Origin: Paraburkholderia terricola
GTDB taxonomy: Bacteria; Pseudomonadota; Gammaproteobacteria; Burkholderiales; Burkholderiaceae
Assembly: GCF_900142195.1 (NCBI RefSeq)
Contig: NZ_FRAB01000035.1
Location: forward strand, 1 to 64,000
Direction of reading: 5' to 3'
Length of the DNA: 64,000 nucleotides
This document shows positions 41,448 through 53,548 of the stretch, in pieces. Below the pieces are notes generated by a model. It saw only the letters and a program-made list of their open reading frames with translations, made no database searches and was not told the DNA's origin. Each line of letters begins with the position of its first letter. The stretch's first letter is position 1. The position numbers were made by a program, and so were the translations under genes.

Positions 41448-43187
41448 ATGAATTTGCGGGACGTCCGCGCCGCAATGCTGCCACGATCACTGCGCTCGCA
41501 ATTCATCTGGGCCGCGGTGGTACTGGCCGTGCTCATCGCGACCTGCGGGATTACCGCGGTGTACGCGCTGCGGGCGTCGACCAGCGCGACCCGGCTGCTG
41601 GCCAACGATCAGCTCGTTCTCATGGACGTCGCGCACGAACTGGTTCAGCAAACGCTGCTGATCGAGCGCGAATCCTCGCAACTGGAAACGGCCGGGTCGG
41701 TCGAGACGACGCGAGCCAGCTACGCCGATATCCTCAAGCAACTGGAAGCGTTCGATCATCTGTCGGGCCGCCTTGCCGCCGCCAACAACGACGTCAGCGT
41801 GCTCGACCTGCATCAGTCGAGCCAGTTGTTCCGCAATACCGTGAATATCGTCGCGCAATTGCGGGAGAGCCAACTGGGTTCGGATGACGCGCGCATTCCG
41901 GCTGCTTCGCATCACGGGCCGGGAGTCGCCGGGTCAGAGGCCGGCGCTAAAAAGATCGACGACCGGTTCAGCGAAGCGCTGCGCCGGCAGGCAGCCGTCA
42001 TGGTGGAATCCGCCGAGCTTCAATCGGACCGTTACACGCGCGACTTTCAGGAGGCGGTGCAGCGGTTGGCCGATACGTCGGCTCGCAATCAGCGCTGGAT
42101 CACGGCGATGATCGCGAGCTGTCTTGCGTTCGCATGGCTCGTCGCGCACGCATTTCTCGGCAAGCATGTGCTTTCGCGGCTGGAACTGGTCAGCAGCAAC
42201 CTGCGGCTTGACGATGTTGGCCGCGAACACGTGCCGGTTCCCGTTCAGGGCCGCGACGAGATCGGCGAGATGGCGCGAGCGGTCGAACAGTTTCAGCGGG
42301 ACCGCCGGCAGCTTGCACTGGCCAACGTCGCACTTCAAGAGGAGAGGGCGCGCCAGGAAGAACTGATCCACGAACTCGCGCACGCTCACGGTCAGTTGCT
42401 GCAATCGGAAAAGCTGGCGTCGATCGGGCAGCTTGCAGCAGGCGTCGCGCATGAAATCAACAATCCGGTCGGCTTCGTCAACGCAAATCTGGGTACGTTC
42501 AAACGGTATGTGGCCGATCTGTTCGCCGCGCTCTCCGCTTACGAGAAAGTCGAATCGGAAATGACGCCCGCGTCGCGCGCGGCGATCCACGAATTGAAAC
42601 GCGAGCTCGATCTCGACTACTTGCGAACCGACATCGCGACACTGCTGACCGAATCCGTCGACGGCATGCAGCGAGTCAAGCGCATCGTGCAGGGTCTCAG
42701 GGATTTCTCGCAGCAGGAGGCGACGGAGCGGCGGTGGGCCTGCCTCGAAAGCACCCTCGATACGACGCTCGATATCGTCTGGAACGAACTCAAGCACAAG
42801 GCGGAAGTGAAGAAGGAGTACGGCGCCATTCCGCAAGTGGAATGTATTCCGTCGCAACTGGGCCAGGTGTTCATGAATCTGCTCGTCAACGCGGCCCAGG
42901 CGATCGAGGGGCATGGGTGCATCACCGTGCGAACAGGTCACGATGAACAGCACGTGTGGGTGGAAGTGGAAGATACCGGAAGCGGCATCAAGCCCGAGCA
43001 CCGCGGCAGGATCTTCGATCCCTTCTTTACGACCAAGCCCGTTGGCGGCGGAACCGGGCTGGGTCTGTCGATCTCATACGGCGTTGTCAAAAAGCAGGGC
43101 GGCCGGATCGACGTGCAAACGGAAATCGGCAAAGGCTCGTCATTCAGAGTGGTGTTGCCGAGGCACGTGCAGGAAGCGCTGGTGTGA
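41448..43187 (+). CDS. Membrane-bound sensor histidine kinase
   Basis: 579 residues. TM1 is at about 21-42 (FIWAAVVLAVLIATCGITAVY), a helical periplasmic sensor covers 43-215, and TM2 is at about 218-238. HAMP follows (LRLDDVGREHVPV, GRDEIGEMARAVEQF). The kinase core has H-box GQLAAGVAHEINNPVGFV, N-box NLLVNAAQAI, F-box RIFDPFFTTKPVG and G2 GTGLGLSISYG. The core is closely related to that of the PAS kinase at 38542-39966. With the binding protein it forms a probable ligand-sensing pair; no receiver domain is attached. Confidence 0.93.
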   Translation: MNLRDVRAAMLPRSLRSQFIWAAVVLAVLIATCGITAVYALRASTSATRLLANDQLVLMDVAHELVQQTLLIERESSQLETAGSVETTRASYADILKQLEAFDHLSGRLAAANNDVSVLDLHQSSQLFRNTVNIVAQLRESQLGSDDARIPAASHHGPGVAGSEAGAKKIDDRFSEALRRQAAVMVESAELQSDRYTRDFQEAVQRLADTSARNQRWITAMIASCLAFAWLVAHAFLGKHVLSRLELVSSNLRLDDVGREHVPVPVQGRDEIGEMARAVEQFQRDRRQLALANVALQEERARQEELIHELAHAHGQLLQSEKLASIGQLAAGVAHEINNPVGFVNANLGTFKRYVADLFAALSAYEKVESEMTPASRAAIHELKRELDLDYLRTDIATLLTESVDGMQRVKRIVQGLRDFSQQEATERRWACLESTLDTTLDIVWNELKHKAEVKKEYGAIPQVECIPSQLGQVFMNLLVNAAQAIEGHGCITVRTGHDEQHVWVEVEDTGSGIKPEHRGRIFDPFFTTKPVGGGTGLGLSISYGVVKKQGGRIDVQTEIGKGSSFRVVLPRHVQEALV

Positions 43188-43299
43188 TCGGACTTGATTA
43201 GCCGCGGCGACGAATCGCGCGCGCCGGCAGTTGGAGCGAGTCTGCGGTATAAAGACCGCTCGCCCGTCCGCCAACAAAAACGCACTCCAACGCCAACCC

Positions 43300-43911
43300 A
43301 TGTCCCATTACTTCTACGACCCCGCTGCCGGTCACGGCCTCCCGCACGATCCGTTCAAGGCGATCGTCGCCCCGCGCCTGATCGGCTGGATTTCCTCGCG
43401 CGACACGGATGGCACGCTGAATCTCGCGCCCTACAGTTTCTTCGGCGCGTTCGCCAGTTCTCCGCCGATCATCGGTTTTTGCAGCGAAGGTCGCAAGGAC
43501 AGCATCGCCAACATCGAGGCAACCGGCGAGTTCGTCTGGAATCTCGCCAGCAGGCCGCTCGCTGAACAGATGAACCGCTCTTCAGCGCCCGTGCCGCCGC
43601 ATGTCGACGAATTCGCACTCGCGGGGCTGACGCCCGCCGCGGGCTGCAACGTCGGCGTGCCGCACGTCGCCGAAGCGCCGGCCGCGCTCGAATGCAAGCT
43701 GCTGCAAGTGGTGCGCCTGCATACCCTCGACGGTAAGCCGATGGACAACTACCTGTCGCTCGGCCAGGTGGTCGGCGTGCACATCGACGAGGCGTATCTG
43801 AAAGACGGCCTGTTCGATACCCACGCCGCGCAGCCGATCATGCGCGCGGGTTACCGCGCCGACTACGCGGCCATCGGCGACATGTTCCAGATGTTCCGCC
43901 CGAGCGCATAG
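43300..43911 (+). CDS. Flavin reductase family protein (FMN-binding split barrel)
   Basis: 203 residues. The FMN-binding split barrel is recognisable from AIVAPRLIGWISSRD, LNLAPYSFFGAFASSPPIIGF, KDSIANIEATGEFVWNLA and PAALECKLLQVVRL. Such proteins reduce or bind flavin, often supplying FMNH2 to monooxygenases, but no monooxygenase gene is adjacent. The start ATG 43300 fits family members; the upstream frame to 43231 does not. Confidence 0.9.
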   Translation: MSHYFYDPAAGHGLPHDPFKAIVAPRLIGWISSRDTDGTLNLAPYSFFGAFASSPPIIGFCSEGRKDSIANIEATGEFVWNLASRPLAEQMNRSSAPVPPHVDEFALAGLTPAAGCNVGVPHVAEAPAALECKLLQVVRLHTLDGKPMDNYLSLGQVVGVHIDEAYLKDGLFDTHAAQPIMRAGYRADYAAIGDMFQMFRPSA

Positions 43912-44072
43912 ACACTGCCGCGTTGCAAGCGCATCGTGCCGCGCAATGCGGCGCGACACCCATCGCACGTCTCGCGCAAGATCGAAGCGCAACGACTGGC
44001 CCGCTTGATGCTTGCCACCGACGCTCCAACGCGTCGTTTTCAACCGCCGGCTCACTGTCCAGGAGCGCGATC

Positions 44073-44507
44073 ATGTCCACCGAATTCGCCACGCAATTCA
44101 GTCATGTCCGTCCGCAAGATACGTCCTACGTGGATCAGGGCTTACGCGATTTTTTTCTTTACCGCGACTTGGGCATCGCGCAAGCGACCGACGGCAAGGT
44201 GCTCGCGCAACTCGTGAAGGCGAATCACGCACCAGAGCAAGGCACCGGCTGGCACCGGCATGAGGCCGATTTCCACATCGTGATCATGTTGAAGGGCTGG
44301 GCGCGCTTCATGTACGGCGACAAGGAGACGCTCGTCGCCGCTGGCGACTGCGTGCATCAGGCGCCGGGCATCGTCCATTATCTGTTCGATTACTCAGAGG
44401 ATATGGAGTACCTCGAGATCGTTTCGCCGGCCGATTTCAAGTCGCTCGAAGTGGAAGGTCCGTGCGACGTGCCGGCGGTGACGCCGTGGAAAAGCGTCGA
44501 GGCATGA
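44073..44507 (+). CDS. Cupin-domain protein
   Basis: 144 residues. The single cupin barrel shows motif 1 as GTGWHRHEADFHIVIMLKGWARF (metal-type histidines and glutamate) and motif 2 as GDCVHQAPGIVHYLF. Small stand-alone cupins of this type have varied roles and the substrate is unknown. AGGAGCG precedes ATG 44073. It lies 160 bases after the flavin reductase gene on the same strand. Confidence 0.88.
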   Translation: MSTEFATQFSHVRPQDTSYVDQGLRDFFLYRDLGIAQATDGKVLAQLVKANHAPEQGTGWHRHEADFHIVIMLKGWARFMYGDKETLVAAGDCVHQAPGIVHYLFDYSEDMEYLEIVSPADFKSLEVEGPCDVPAVTPWKSVEA

Positions 44508-44596
44508 GCGGAAACCGGGGCAAAACGAGGCGCGGATCGAGCGCGGCTCCGCATCACCTGATGCGAGCGTGAAGCGAGCCGCCGCCCGTTAAACAC

Positions 44597-46063
44597 TCAT
44601 GGCGTGGCGGGAGGCCGTCTGCGTATCGGGCGCGATGCCTGCGACGCCTTGGGCTTCGCGGCGGCACGGGAGCCGGCGCCGTTGTCCGCGCCGTTCGGCG
44701 CCGAACCCAGCGCGCCTTCCACTTCGACCTCGACCACCGCCGTCGCGGCCGGCGCTGCTCGATTGACCTCGGCGGCAGCGGTGATATGCACCGGCGCGAT
44801 CGTGCGCGCCCGCGAACTCACGAGTACCGCGCGCGGCTCGTTGTCGTAAATCACGGCCCGCACGCGCGGATAAATCTGCCGCTCCCAGCGGCGTCCGTTG
44901 AATACACCGTAGTGCCCCACGCCGGTTTGCACATGATGCGTCTTCAGATACGGCCGCAATTTATCGCACATGTCCTGCGCGGCGAGCGTTTGGCCGACCG
45001 CGCAAATGTCGTCCTTTTCGCCCTCCACGGTGAGCAATGCCGTGCGGCGAATCCTTGAGGGATCGACCAGGCGCCCTTGCACTTCGAGTTCATTCAACGG
45101 CAGGGCGTGCCGCTGAAAAACGGTATCGACGGTTTCCAGATAGAAATCGGCGGTCAGGTCCATCGTCGCGAAGTATTCTTCATAGAACGTGCGGATAGTG
45201 TCGGCTTTCCCGGGATCGCCCTTGGCGCGCTCGTAGTGCATGGTTTCGAACGACTCGAGGTGGCGGCCGAGATTCATCGACATGAACGCGCTCAGTTGCA
45301 CGAAGCCCGGGTACACGCGCCGGTGAGCGCCCGCGAAACCGAACGGCACCGCGCTGATCAGGTTCTGCTCGAACCATTCGATCGGTTTGCTTTTGGCCAG
45401 ATCGTTGACGCGCGTCGGGTTGATGCGGGTATCGATCGGGCCGGCCATCAGCGTCATGCTGGCGGGCTGCGCGGGGTGATCGTCGTCGGCCATCAGCGCG
45501 ACCGCGGCCAATGCGGCGACCGTCGGCTGGCACACCGCCAAAAGGTGCGCGCCGGGGCCGATCGTTTCGGTGAAGTCGATCACGTGCTGCACGAATTCGT
45601 CGAAGCCGAAGCGCCCCTGACTCAACGGCACGTCGCGCGGGTTGTGCCAATCGGTGACGTACACATCGTGCTCGGCCAGCATGGTGCGCACAGTGCCACG
45701 CAACAGCGTGGCAAAGTGGCCTGACATCGGCGCAATCACCAGCACGCGCGGTTGGGGTGAGGAGAGCGTAGTGTCCTTGCGGAAATGCAGCAGCGAGCAG
45801 AACGGCGTGTGCGCCGCGATCTCCTCGACGATCGCAACGGGCTTGCCTTCCGCCACCACGCTGTCGATGCCGAAGGGCGGCCGCACGGGCGTAAGGCCCG
45901 CCAGCGTCAACAGATCGCAGGCCGCGCCGAGGGAGCGGCCACGCGAGGTTTCGCCGAACGCGGGCCACGCGTTGAGCGAATGATTCACCAGTGCCGCGCC
46001 GTGCCGAATCGGCAGCATCATGTCGGCGAAAGCCTGGTAAGTAGGGTATGCGAACAGGTTCAT
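44597..46063 (-). CDS. phaZ: Intracellular polyhydroxyalkanoate depolymerase
   Basis: 488 residues. The alpha/beta hydrolase core matches the short-chain-length intracellular depolymerases of Cupriavidus and Burkholderia. It starts MNLFAYPTYQAFADMM, has VYVTDWHNPRDVP, carries the nucleophile cysteine in LAVCQPTVAAL (in place of a serine lipase box), and has the catalytic Asp/His regions VEGEKDDICAVGQT and GVGHYGVFNGRRW. It degrades stored poly-3-hydroxybutyrate granules. The C-terminal 75 residues are an Ala/Pro/Arg-rich tail not needed for the fold. ATG 46063 is the family start; the upstream extension to 46264 is spurious. Confidence 0.93.
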   Translation of the reverse strand: MNLFAYPTYQAFADMMLPIRHGAALVNHSLNAWPAFGETSRGRSLGAACDLLTLAGLTPVRPPFGIDSVVAEGKPVAIVEEIAAHTPFCSLLHFRKDTTLSSPQPRVLVIAPMSGHFATLLRGTVRTMLAEHDVYVTDWHNPRDVPLSQGRFGFDEFVQHVIDFTETIGPGAHLLAVCQPTVAALAAVALMADDDHPAQPASMTLMAGPIDTRINPTRVNDLAKSKPIEWFEQNLISAVPFGFAGAHRRVYPGFVQLSAFMSMNLGRHLESFETMHYERAKGDPGKADTIRTFYEEYFATMDLTADFYLETVDTVFQRHALPLNELEVQGRLVDPSRIRRTALLTVEGEKDDICAVGQTLAAQDMCDKLRPYLKTHHVQTGVGHYGVFNGRRWERQIYPRVRAVIYDNEPRAVLVSSRARTIAPVHITAAAEVNRAAPAATAVVEVEVEGALGSAPNGADNGAGSRAAAKPKASQASRPIRRRPPATP

Positions 46064-46278
46064 AACCTTCGCACGAATGCGTAAGAGGAAAAAGAGCACG
46101 AATATAGGCAAGTCATGTGCCAATGATAGGCGCGCACGGGCGGCGGTGCCCCGCGTTGGCATAGCATTTGCGCGCCTTAAACGAGCGCGCCCGGATTGCC
46201 GCGCTTTGGTGCGCCCGCGCACGGCAGCGTGCATGGCATCGCCCGGCGTCGACGAACGCCTCATCGGAGGAGAAACGT

Positions 46279-46932
46279 ATGACGAAAACGACGCTCACCA
46301 TCAGCAGCAAGAACTATTCGTCATGGTCGCTGCGCGGCTGGTTGCTGACGAAATTCAGTGGCTTGCCGTTCGAAGAGATCGTGACGCCGATCGACGACCC
46401 TGTGGCACGCGCCGAACTGCTGCTGCTGTCGCCGTCGATCCTCGTGCCGTGTCTCGTGCACGACGGCATCAAGGTCTGGGACACGCTGGCGATCGCCGAA
46501 TATCTGAACGAACTGAAACCCGAAGCGGCGCTGTTGCCGAAAGACATTCGCGCGCGAGCGCATTGCCGCTCGATCTGCGGCGAGATGCACTCGGGTTTCG
46601 CTTCGTTGCGCTCGGCGTTGCCGATGAACCTCAAGGCGCATTTTCCGGGCTTCAAGGTATGGGCGCGCGCGCAATCGGATATCGACCGGATCGTGGCGAT
46701 CTGGGGCGAGTGCCTGAAGGAGTACGGCGGTCCGTTTCTGTTCGGCGAGCGCACCGCGGCGGATGCGATGTACGCGCCGGTGGTGACGCGCTTCGTCACC
46801 TACGACGTGAAGCTCGACCCTGAGATCGTCGAATACGGGCAACGCATCATGGCGCTGCCCGAAATGCGGCAGTGGATTGCCGACGCGCAGCAGGAAGCGG
46901 AAGAGATCGACGAACTGGACGTCGAGTTCTGA
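46279..46932 (+). CDS. Glutathione S-transferase family protein
   Basis: 217 residues. The thioredoxin-like N-domain reads LTISSKNYSSWSLRGWLLTKFSG, with the serine cluster at the glutathione site, and LLLSPSILVPCLVHDG, VWDTLAIAEYLNE. The helical C-domain contains the DAMYAPVVTRFVTY segment of this subgroup. Function is probably detoxification or redox related; substrate unknown. GGAGGAG precedes ATG 46279. Confidence 0.92.
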   Translation: MTKTTLTISSKNYSSWSLRGWLLTKFSGLPFEEIVTPIDDPVARAELLLLSPSILVPCLVHDGIKVWDTLAIAEYLNELKPEAALLPKDIRARAHCRSICGEMHSGFASLRSALPMNLKAHFPGFKVWARAQSDIDRIVAIWGECLKEYGGPFLFGERTAADAMYAPVVTRFVTYDVKLDPEIVEYGQRIMALPEMRQWIADAQQEAEEIDELDVEF

Positions 46933-47003
46933 GGCACGGCGACAGCGAAAACGGGCGACGATAACGGCGCGTGAGAAGCAACGCGCCGTCGCTTCGGCAG
47001 GGT

Positions 47004-48977
47004 TCAATCGCGCCCGCTTCCCAGCTTGAACACGCTCACCACCTGCGCGAGACGCGCGGCCTGCTCGCGCAACTCGGCCGCGGCGAGTTCCGCTTCGCCG
47101 ACGATCGTCGCATTCTGCTGGGTCGCCTCGCCGATCTGCGTGACGGCGAGATTGACCTGTTCGATGCCGCCCGATTGCTCGCGCGACGCCACGCTGATCT
47201 CGCCCATGATCGCGCGCACCTGGCCGACCTGTTGAACGATGCCTTGCATCGTGGCGCTGGCTTCCTCGGCGATGCGAAAACCGCTGTCGACGGTCGCCGT
47301 GGAGGCCGCGATCAAACTCTCGATCTCCTTCACCGAAGCCGCGCTGCGCTGCGCGAGCGCGCGCACTTCCGAGGCCACCACCGCGAAGCCCCTGCCGTGT
47401 TCGCCGGCGCGCGCCGCTTCCACCGCGGCGTTCAAGGCGAGGATATTGGTCTGGAACGCGATGCCTTCGATCACGCTGGTGATCTCCGATATCTTCTGCG
47501 ACGAGCGGCTGATTTCACCCATCGTCGAGACCACGCGTTCGACGGCGCGGCCGCCTTCGAGCGCGGCATCGGCGGCGCGCGTGACGAGCGTGTTGGCTTG
47601 CACGGCGTGGTCGGCGTTCTGCTGCACCGTCGACGTGATCTGCTCCATGCTGGCCGCCGTTTCCTCCAGGCTGCTTGCCTGCGTGGCGATGCGCGCGGCG
47701 ATGTTGCCGCTGCCGGTGGCGATCTTTTCGGTGCCGTGCGACATGTCGGCCGACGCGTTGCGCACCTGCGAGACGATGCGCGCAAGACCTTCGCCGATGC
47801 CGTCGATCGACTGCATCAGGCGGCCGATCTCATCGGCGCGCGCGTTGCCGGCTTGCGCCACGCGCACGCTCAGATCGCCCGCCGCGAAACGCTCGGACGC
47901 CTTGGCGGCTTCATCGAGCGGACGGCTCACGAGGCGGCGCACCGCGAACAGGAACACCACGGCGAACACGCCGACCAGCGCGAAGCCGATCAGCAGGAAC
48001 TGATTGCGGGTGGCGGTGACGTCGGCCATCACCTCGTCGCGCGGCGCGACGCCGCCCACCAGCCATTGCCATTCCGGCACGGTGACGAACGACACGAACT
48101 TGTCGCGCGCGCCGCTCTCGCCGAGCGTCGCGTCGGCCGAGCTGTATTCGAGCCGGCCTTCCTTCATGTCGAGCATCTGCTGATACGGCGCGTTCGCGTT
48201 GTCCGCGTTCTGGCCGGCGGCGGCCGGATGAACGATCAGCTTGCCGCGGTCCGCGCCTTTCGACGCGTTGAGCACGAAGTAATAACCGCTGTCGCCGATC
48301 TTCAGCTTGCGAATGCCTTCCTCGACCGACTGGATTTCCTTGTCCACCTCCACGCCGACGAACAGCGCGCCGATCACGCGGCCGCTTGCATCGGTGACGG
48401 GGCGATATTGCGTGATGTAGCGTTTGCCGAAGAGCGCGGCGAGTCCCGTATAGGACTTGTTCGCGACGACCAGCGCATACGCCGGTCCCTTGCGGTCGAG
48501 CAGCGTGCCGATCGCGCGTGAGCCGTCCTGTTTCTTCAGCGATGTGGTCACGCGCACGAAGTCGTCGCCGCTGCGTGCGAACACGGTGGCGATCGCGCCG
48601 CTGCGTTCCAGAAACTGGTCGGGGATCGTGAAGTCCATGTTCAGAACTTTGTCGCCGGCCTTCATGGTGGGAGCGGCGACGCCGTTGACGTCGATCTTCT
48701 GCGTTTCGTCGAGCGTATAGGTGGGAGGCAGGAAGCTCGCGAACAGCGACGTCGAGCGATCGACTTCGGTCGATAGCGCCTTGTCGAACAGCGTGATCAT
48801 CGCCGCGATGGAGCGGTCCTTATCGGCAATGCGTTCGAGCACCTGATCGCTGACCTGCTTGCCGGCGGTGCGCGTGAGCGCCAGCGCGAAGGCGGCGAAA
48901 ATCAACGCCACCAGCACGCAGGAGAGCACGGCGAGCCGGGCGCCGACGCTGGCGCGGCGCAATGAGAGAAGTTCCAT
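47004..48977 (-). CDS. Methyl-accepting chemotaxis protein with Cache-type sensor
   Basis: 657 residues. TM1 is at about 10-32 (GARLAVLSCVLVALIFAAFAL). The large periplasmic part, about 300 residues, has the Cache fold (KRYITQYRPVTDASGRVIGALFVGV, GDSGYYFVLNASKG, WQWLVGGVAPRDEV). TM2 follows (FLLIGFALVGVFAVVFLFAV), then HAMP and a signalling domain with tip DGIAFQTNILALNAAVEAAR. Ligands of such receptors are often organic acids or amino acids. ATG 48977 is chosen because the preceding in-frame residues are arginine-rich and not conserved. Confidence 0.93.
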   Translation of the reverse strand: MELLSLRRASVGARLAVLSCVLVALIFAAFALALTRTAGKQVSDQVLERIADKDRSIAAMITLFDKALSTEVDRSTSLFASFLPPTYTLDETQKIDVNGVAAPTMKAGDKVLNMDFTIPDQFLERSGAIATVFARSGDDFVRVTTSLKKQDGSRAIGTLLDRKGPAYALVVANKSYTGLAALFGKRYITQYRPVTDASGRVIGALFVGVEVDKEIQSVEEGIRKLKIGDSGYYFVLNASKGADRGKLIVHPAAAGQNADNANAPYQQMLDMKEGRLEYSSADATLGESGARDKFVSFVTVPEWQWLVGGVAPRDEVMADVTATRNQFLLIGFALVGVFAVVFLFAVRRLVSRPLDEAAKASERFAAGDLSVRVAQAGNARADEIGRLMQSIDGIGEGLARIVSQVRNASADMSHGTEKIATGSGNIAARIATQASSLEETAASMEQITSTVQQNADHAVQANTLVTRAADAALEGGRAVERVVSTMGEISRSSQKISEITSVIEGIAFQTNILALNAAVEAARAGEHGRGFAVVASEVRALAQRSAASVKEIESLIAASTATVDSGFRIAEEASATMQGIVQQVGQVRAIMGEISVASREQSGGIEQVNLAVTQIGEATQQNATIVGEAELAAAELREQAARLAQVVSVFKLGSGRD

Positions 48978-49140
48978 GGGCGGTTGCGGAGTAAGGGAAG
49001 AGAAGCGCTGCGCGGACCATGCGTAGGCATATCCGGCATCGGTGTCTTGTTTACGACCGCACCGCCCGTTTTCTTTAGCTAATCGAAAGCGTCGGGTCAT
49101 TGCGGAACATCGCTTACGAGATGTTCCGCGCTTGCTCGCT

Positions 49141-51738
<2,598 letters not shown>

Positions 51739-51780
51739 GGTGGAAGGCTCGTGGCGGCATGAGGCCGCGTTCTGAACCCA

Positions 51781-51810
51781 GTATTAACCTTCCTATGATG
51801 GCAAGGTCAA
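51781..51810 (-). promoter_or_regulatory. CueR-type (MerR family) promoter of copA
   Basis: On the minus strand, TTGACC (-35, 51810-51805) and TAATAC (-10, 51786-51781) are 18 bases apart, longer than optimal. Between and over them lies a dyad with arms ACCTTGC and GGAAGGT around CATCATA. Overlong spacing with an ACCTTNC/GNAAGGT dyad is the hallmark of promoters activated by CueR-type regulators. Expression should therefore rise with copper. No cueR gene is in the window. Confidence 0.8.
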
Positions 51811-52099
51811 GGAGGAATCATGGGTGGACCGAGGCAGCGGTGAACGAAAAAGAATCTCGGCGGCGCGCGCCGGGCGGGCTGACAAAAATCGTCAACCGCA
51901 CCGCAAATGCACGTTGTTCGCTCGTTACAACCGCTATTGCGACCTTTGCGCTTGCCTGGCGGACAAGGATACGATACAACCCCGATGTTGTCGGCATCGC
52001 CACCGCGGACTGGCTGCGCTGGGTCTTGCGAGACCACGCGGACAGATTCGCTGCGTACCGACGTCTCCCTTAGGGCAGCACGCTCCGCCACCTGAACGA
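51811..52099. other. Intergenic stretch between copA promoter and DUF1254 gene
   Basis: About 290 bases without a convincing gene. AGGAGGAATC followed by ATG 51820 would give only a 7-codon peptide. The long plus-strand frame through here joins the DUF1254 gene but its residues are not protein-like. Confidence 0.4.
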
Positions 52100-53518
52100 A
52101 TGATAAAAAATCGCCGAGAACTGTTTACGCTTCACTGGACCTGCGCATCGCTCGCGGGCCTCGCACTTCTGGCGGGGTGCGCGTCCACCCCGTCCGCGAC
52201 GCAAAAAAATACTGGCTGGATCAAGGACGAAGTCGCCGATTCTTATGTGTTCGGCTATCCGCTGGTGCTGATGGGCGTCGCACGCGACGCGGCGGTCGGC
52301 GCCGATCCGGGCCAGGCGCCGCTCAACACGTTGCGCCACGCCCAGGCATTGCCGCCGATCGGCGCGGCGTATCCGTTGCAGCCGAGCCTCGATACGCTGG
52401 ATTCGACCGGTTGGCTGGACGTGGGCAGCGAGCCGGTGATCGTGTCATTGCCCGACTCACGCGGCCGTTACGTCGACGCCCGCGTGCTCGACATGTGGAC
52501 CAACGTCGTCTGGTCGACCAGTTCGCAGTTCGCCACCCGCGCCGCGGGCATCAAGGCGCAAACGATTGCGTTCGTGAGCCCCGGCTGGCAGGGCGACTTG
52601 CCCAAGGGCGTGAAGCGCGTCGACGTGCCGACCCGCAACGCGTGGGTGAGCGTGCGCATTCAGTCGAACGGCACGCGCGACCTGACGGCGGTGCGCAAGC
52701 TGCAGCGCGCCATTCGCGTCGCGCCGCTGAGCGTCTATGCAGGCGACACGCGCTCGGCGTCGATCGCTGCGCCACGCGTGAGCGCCGCCGATGCCGCGGT
52801 GGGCGCCTCCGGCACGCCGGCTGCGCAGGTCGCCGCCCTCGACGCCAACGGCTTCTTCAACCGGCTCGCGCAGGCCTTGCCGGACAATCCGCCGACGCCG
52901 GCCGACCCGCATGCACTGAAATTCCTTTCGGACCTGGGCGTGACGCCAGGCGAGCCCGTGAAGTTGCCGAATGCGCCCGAGGCCGTCGCGGCCGGTCTCG
53001 CCGATGGTCACGAGCGCGTCGTCACGCAGCCGTCCAATCTGCTGACCGGCAACGGCTGGAACTGGTTCGGCGACGGCGTGGGCAACTACGGTCCCGATTA
53101 CGCGCTGCGCGCTTATGCCGCCGCCACGCAACCGGGCATCGGCACGAAGGACGACGAAGTGCGCGCGGTCGTCACCCAGGACAGCGACGGCCATGCGCTT
53201 AACGGCGCGAACCGCTACGTGATTCACTTCGCGCCGAACCAGTTGCCGCCGGTGCGCGGCTTCTGGTCGATCACCGCCTATACGAAGGACGGCGCGTTGG
53301 GCGAAAGCGCGCCGGCGCGTCTCGCGGTCGGCGACCGCAATGGCGCGCGCCGCAATCGCGACGGTTCGCTCGACGTGATCGTGTCGTCCACGCGCGGCAA
53401 GAGCGGCAACTGGCTGCCCGCGCCGCGCGCGGATCTGCAACTGGTGCTGCGTCTGTACGCACCCAGGCCGGAAGCCACCGACGGCAGTTGGCAACCGCCG
53501 GCCGTCGTGCGTCAGTAG
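52100..53518 (+). CDS. DUF1254/DUF1214 lipoprotein
   Basis: 472 residues. A lipoprotein signal peptide ends in LAGLALLAGC, with lipidation cysteine near residue 27. The DUF1254 half reads DSYVFGYPLVLMGVARDAA, NTLRHAQALPPIGAAYPLQP and GRYVDARVLDMWTNVVWSTS. The DUF1214 half ends with RGFWSITAYTKDGAL and GNWLPAPRADLQLVLRLYAP. The domain pair is widespread in proteobacterial envelopes and its function is not established. ATG 52100 is set by the signal peptide. Confidence 0.9.
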   Translation: MIKNRRELFTLHWTCASLAGLALLAGCASTPSATQKNTGWIKDEVADSYVFGYPLVLMGVARDAAVGADPGQAPLNTLRHAQALPPIGAAYPLQPSLDTLDSTGWLDVGSEPVIVSLPDSRGRYVDARVLDMWTNVVWSTSSQFATRAAGIKAQTIAFVSPGWQGDLPKGVKRVDVPTRNAWVSVRIQSNGTRDLTAVRKLQRAIRVAPLSVYAGDTRSASIAAPRVSAADAAVGASGTPAAQVAALDANGFFNRLAQALPDNPPTPADPHALKFLSDLGVTPGEPVKLPNAPEAVAAGLADGHERVVTQPSNLLTGNGWNWFGDGVGNYGPDYALRAYAAATQPGIGTKDDEVRAVVTQDSDGHALNGANRYVIHFAPNQLPPVRGFWSITAYTKDGALGESAPARLAVGDRNGARRNRDGSLDVIVSSTRGKSGNWLPAPRADLQLVLRLYAPRPEATDGSWQPPAVVRQ

Positions 53519-53548
53519 ACCGCTTCAGTCGACTCCTTCAGCGGCATG

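Noticed and set aside
51820..51843. Seven-codon frame with a good ribosome binding site after the copA promoter
   Set aside because: Too short to support as a gene; the purine-rich stretch may be chance.
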